64,000 nt of DNA from Thiorhodovibrio litoralis (GTDB lineage: Bacteria; Pseudomonadota; Gammaproteobacteria; Chromatiales; Chromatiaceae): contig NZ_CP121473.1 of assembly GCF_033954455.1 (NCBI RefSeq), positions 4,326,501 to 4,390,500 of the forward strand, read 5' to 3'. Each line of letters begins with the position of its first letter. Positions within the stretch are counted from its first letter, which is position 1. This document shows, piece by piece, positions 62,798 to 64,000 of this stretch. Under the pieces are notes generated by a model. The model saw nothing but the letters and a program-made list of their open reading frames with translations. It had not been told where the DNA came from and ran no database searches. The translations under genes were made by a program, and so were the position numbers.

Positions 62798-63859
62798 ATG
62801 CCCATCCGCCTGATCAGCGCCAGCCGGCGCACTGATATTCCGGCTTTTTATGGCGACTGGTTCATGAACCGGGTGCGGGCCGGGTGGTGCGCCGTGCCCA
62901 ATCCGTTCAATGCCAGGCAGGTCTCGCGAGTGGAGTTTGTGCCTGGCGAGACGGTGATCGTGTTCTGGACGCGCTGGCCGGCGCCTTTTCTGCGCCATCT
63001 CGATGAGCTGACCGAGCGCGGCTTTGCGTTTTACTTCCTCTATACCCTGGTCGATTATCCGCGCCCGCTCGAGCCTCAGGCACCACTGTGTGACAAAAGC
63101 CTGGCGGTGTTTCGGCGCCTGGCCGAGCGTATTGGCCCGGAGCGGGTGATCTGGCGCTATGACCCCATTGTGCTGAGCGCGGCCATGGATGCCGACTTCC
63201 ATCGTGAGCGCTTCGCGCGTATCGCCCAGCGCTTGCAGGGGTCAACCACGCGGGTGGTGATTAGCATCGCCAATCATTATGCCAAGCTGCGCGGGCGCCT
63301 GCGTGAACTGGCGGCAGCCCATCCCGAGCTGGCTCCGCGCCCTTTCGATGCCGGCGGGGATGGCGGGAACGGTCTTGGTGGCAAGACTGCAAGCCAGGCC
63401 AGCTCGGGCGTGGGGAGCGAGACTGCAAGCAGCGCGGGCAACGCGACTCAGAGCCAGATCGGCCGCGATGGCGCGCTGATCCAGGACCTGGCCCATCTGG
63501 CTGGTGAGCATGGTCTGGAAATTCGCGGCTGCGCGGAGGAATTCGACCTGCGTCGCTGGGGTGTGCAGCCGGGCAAGTGCATCGACGACGAGCTAATCCG
63601 CCGATTGTTCCAGCTGCCGGCGCCGACGCGCAAGGACAAAAGCCAGCGCGCGGTCTGCGGTTGTGTCGAGAGCCGCGATATCGGCATGTACGACAGCTGC
63701 CTGTTTGGCTGCGTCTATTGCTATGCCACCCGCAGTTTTGCCACTGCCCGGCACAATCATGCGCATCATGATCCGCACGCGGAATCGCTGATCGGTGACT
63801 ATCGCGCTCCACCGCCTGTCACGCGCTCCTCCGCGCCGCTCCCTTCGCCAGCGCTGTAA
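62798..63859 (+). CDS. DUF1848 protein, radical SAM-like cysteines
   Basis: The 353-residue protein opens with RLISASRRTDIPAFYGDWFMNRVRAGW, the DUF1848 signature, and ends with CGCVESRDIGMYDSCLFGCVYCYA, cysteines that probably bind a 4Fe-4S cluster. VIWRYDPIVLS and EEFDLRRWGVQPGKCIDD are also conserved. A Gly/Ser/Ala-rich insert lies at about 188-225 (GGDGGNGLGGKTASQ and onward), unusual for the family. The function of DUF1848 is not known. Confidence 0.8.
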   Translation: MPIRLISASRRTDIPAFYGDWFMNRVRAGWCAVPNPFNARQVSRVEFVPGETVIVFWTRWPAPFLRHLDELTERGFAFYFLYTLVDYPRPLEPQAPLCDKSLAVFRRLAERIGPERVIWRYDPIVLSAAMDADFHRERFARIAQRLQGSTTRVVISIANHYAKLRGRLRELAAAHPELAPRPFDAGGDGGNGLGGKTASQASSGVGSETASSAGNATQSQIGRDGALIQDLAHLAGEHGLEIRGCAEEFDLRRWGVQPGKCIDDELIRRLFQLPAPTRKDKSQRAVCGCVESRDIGMYDSCLFGCVYCYATRSFATARHNHAHHDPHAESLIGDYRAPPPVTRSSAPLPSPAL

Positions 63860-63958
63860 CACAATAATCTTACAGTTATGTTAAAACTGCAGCCGTCACC
63901 CAAACCGCGCTGTAGCGCTGCTGTTTTACCAATCGACAAAGCCTCTGCACCTGACCCA

Positions 63959-64000
63959 ATGCCTCGCGAACTTCTCATCATGCGTCACGCCAAATCGGAC
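63959..64000 (+). CDS. sixA: SixA-like phosphohistidine phosphatase, 3' part beyond window
   Basis: Only the first 14 codons are present: MPRELLIMRHAKSD, whose RHAKSD is the RHG-type phosphatase motif of SixA. SixA proteins remove phosphate from histidine-containing phosphotransfer domains. The rest lies beyond the right edge. Confidence 0.75.
   Translation, partial: MPRELLIMRHAKSD

Noticed and set aside
59209-64000. CRISPR array near the Cas6/Cmx6-like gene
   Set aside because: No regularly spaced repeats were seen on either strand in this region or elsewhere in the window.
1-64000. tRNA and rRNA genes
   Set aside because: No cloverleaf-like or rRNA-like sequence was recognised in the intergenic stretches by eye; a covariance search would be decisive.

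Overview
The window comes from a sulfur-oxidising gammaproteobacterium, most likely a purple sulfur bacterium of the Chromatiaceae. The main evidence is a complete reverse-type dsr operon, all on the minus strand and in the order known from Allochromatium vinosum (dsrA-B-E-F-H-C-M-K-L-J-O-P-N-R-S, about 43.7-58.8 kb). Its paralogue-rich, high-GC neighbourhood fits that group. Genus and species cannot be fixed from this sequence alone.

From 1 to 18 kb lies a surface-glycan region on the minus strand. It holds a HAD-superfamily hydrolase running off the left edge, several GT2 and GT4 glycosyltransferases, SAM methyltransferases, a radical SAM enzyme, a beta-propeller glycosidase-like protein and a GNAT acetyltransferase. 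A compact set follows: SDR, acyl carrier protein, NeuD-type acetyltransferase, adenylation enzyme, WbqC and a DegT/StrS aminotransferase. A BrnT/BrnA toxin-antitoxin pair interrupts that set. The stretch from about 2.3 to 8.7 kb is visibly AT-richer than the rest, which suggests acquisition by transfer. One methyltransferase is broken at a run of nine G.

From 18 to 33 kb the DNA is accessory and decaying. Three insertion sequences can be delimited to the base by terminal repeats and target duplications. An ISAs1 element (20638-21940, 10-bp duplication) splits a gene whose frame is restored by removing it (938 codons). An IS4-type element (27070-29430, 9-bp duplication) and an IS66-type element (30540-33252, 8-bp duplication) use unrelated transposases, yet each carries a DUF4338 (DruA-like) gene that overlaps its transposase gene by ATGA. 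Between them lie broken copies of Rpn/DUF2887/DUF4351 nuclease-like genes and antitoxin fragments.

From 33 to 43 kb there is a TPR/glycosyltransferase-like protein, a lone DppB-type permease, an L,D-transpeptidase, a DUF2283 pair, and housekeeping genes (pepN, grxC, hslR, a CoA-binding protein). A secreted DUF1566-like protein with a long low-complexity tail sits just downstream of dsrS.

The dsr operon encodes cytoplasmic siroheme sulfite reductase (DsrAB), the sulfur-transfer chain (DsrEFH to DsrC), the membrane complex DsrMKJOP, the NAD(P)H:acceptor oxidoreductase DsrL, siroheme amidation (DsrN) and the accessory proteins DsrR and DsrS. Together they oxidise stored sulfur to sulfite. DsrJ carries an unusual repetitive C-terminal extension. 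Divergently, on the plus strand (59.2-62.6 kb), lies a second small set: a TauD/TfdA-like dioxygenase, two unrecognised proteins, a Cas6/Cmx6-like protein without any CRISPR array, and a DsrC paralogue that has lost both redox cysteines. I consider this the most interesting candidate for an undescribed sulfur-linked system. The window ends with a DUF1848 protein and the first 14 codons of a SixA-like phosphatase.
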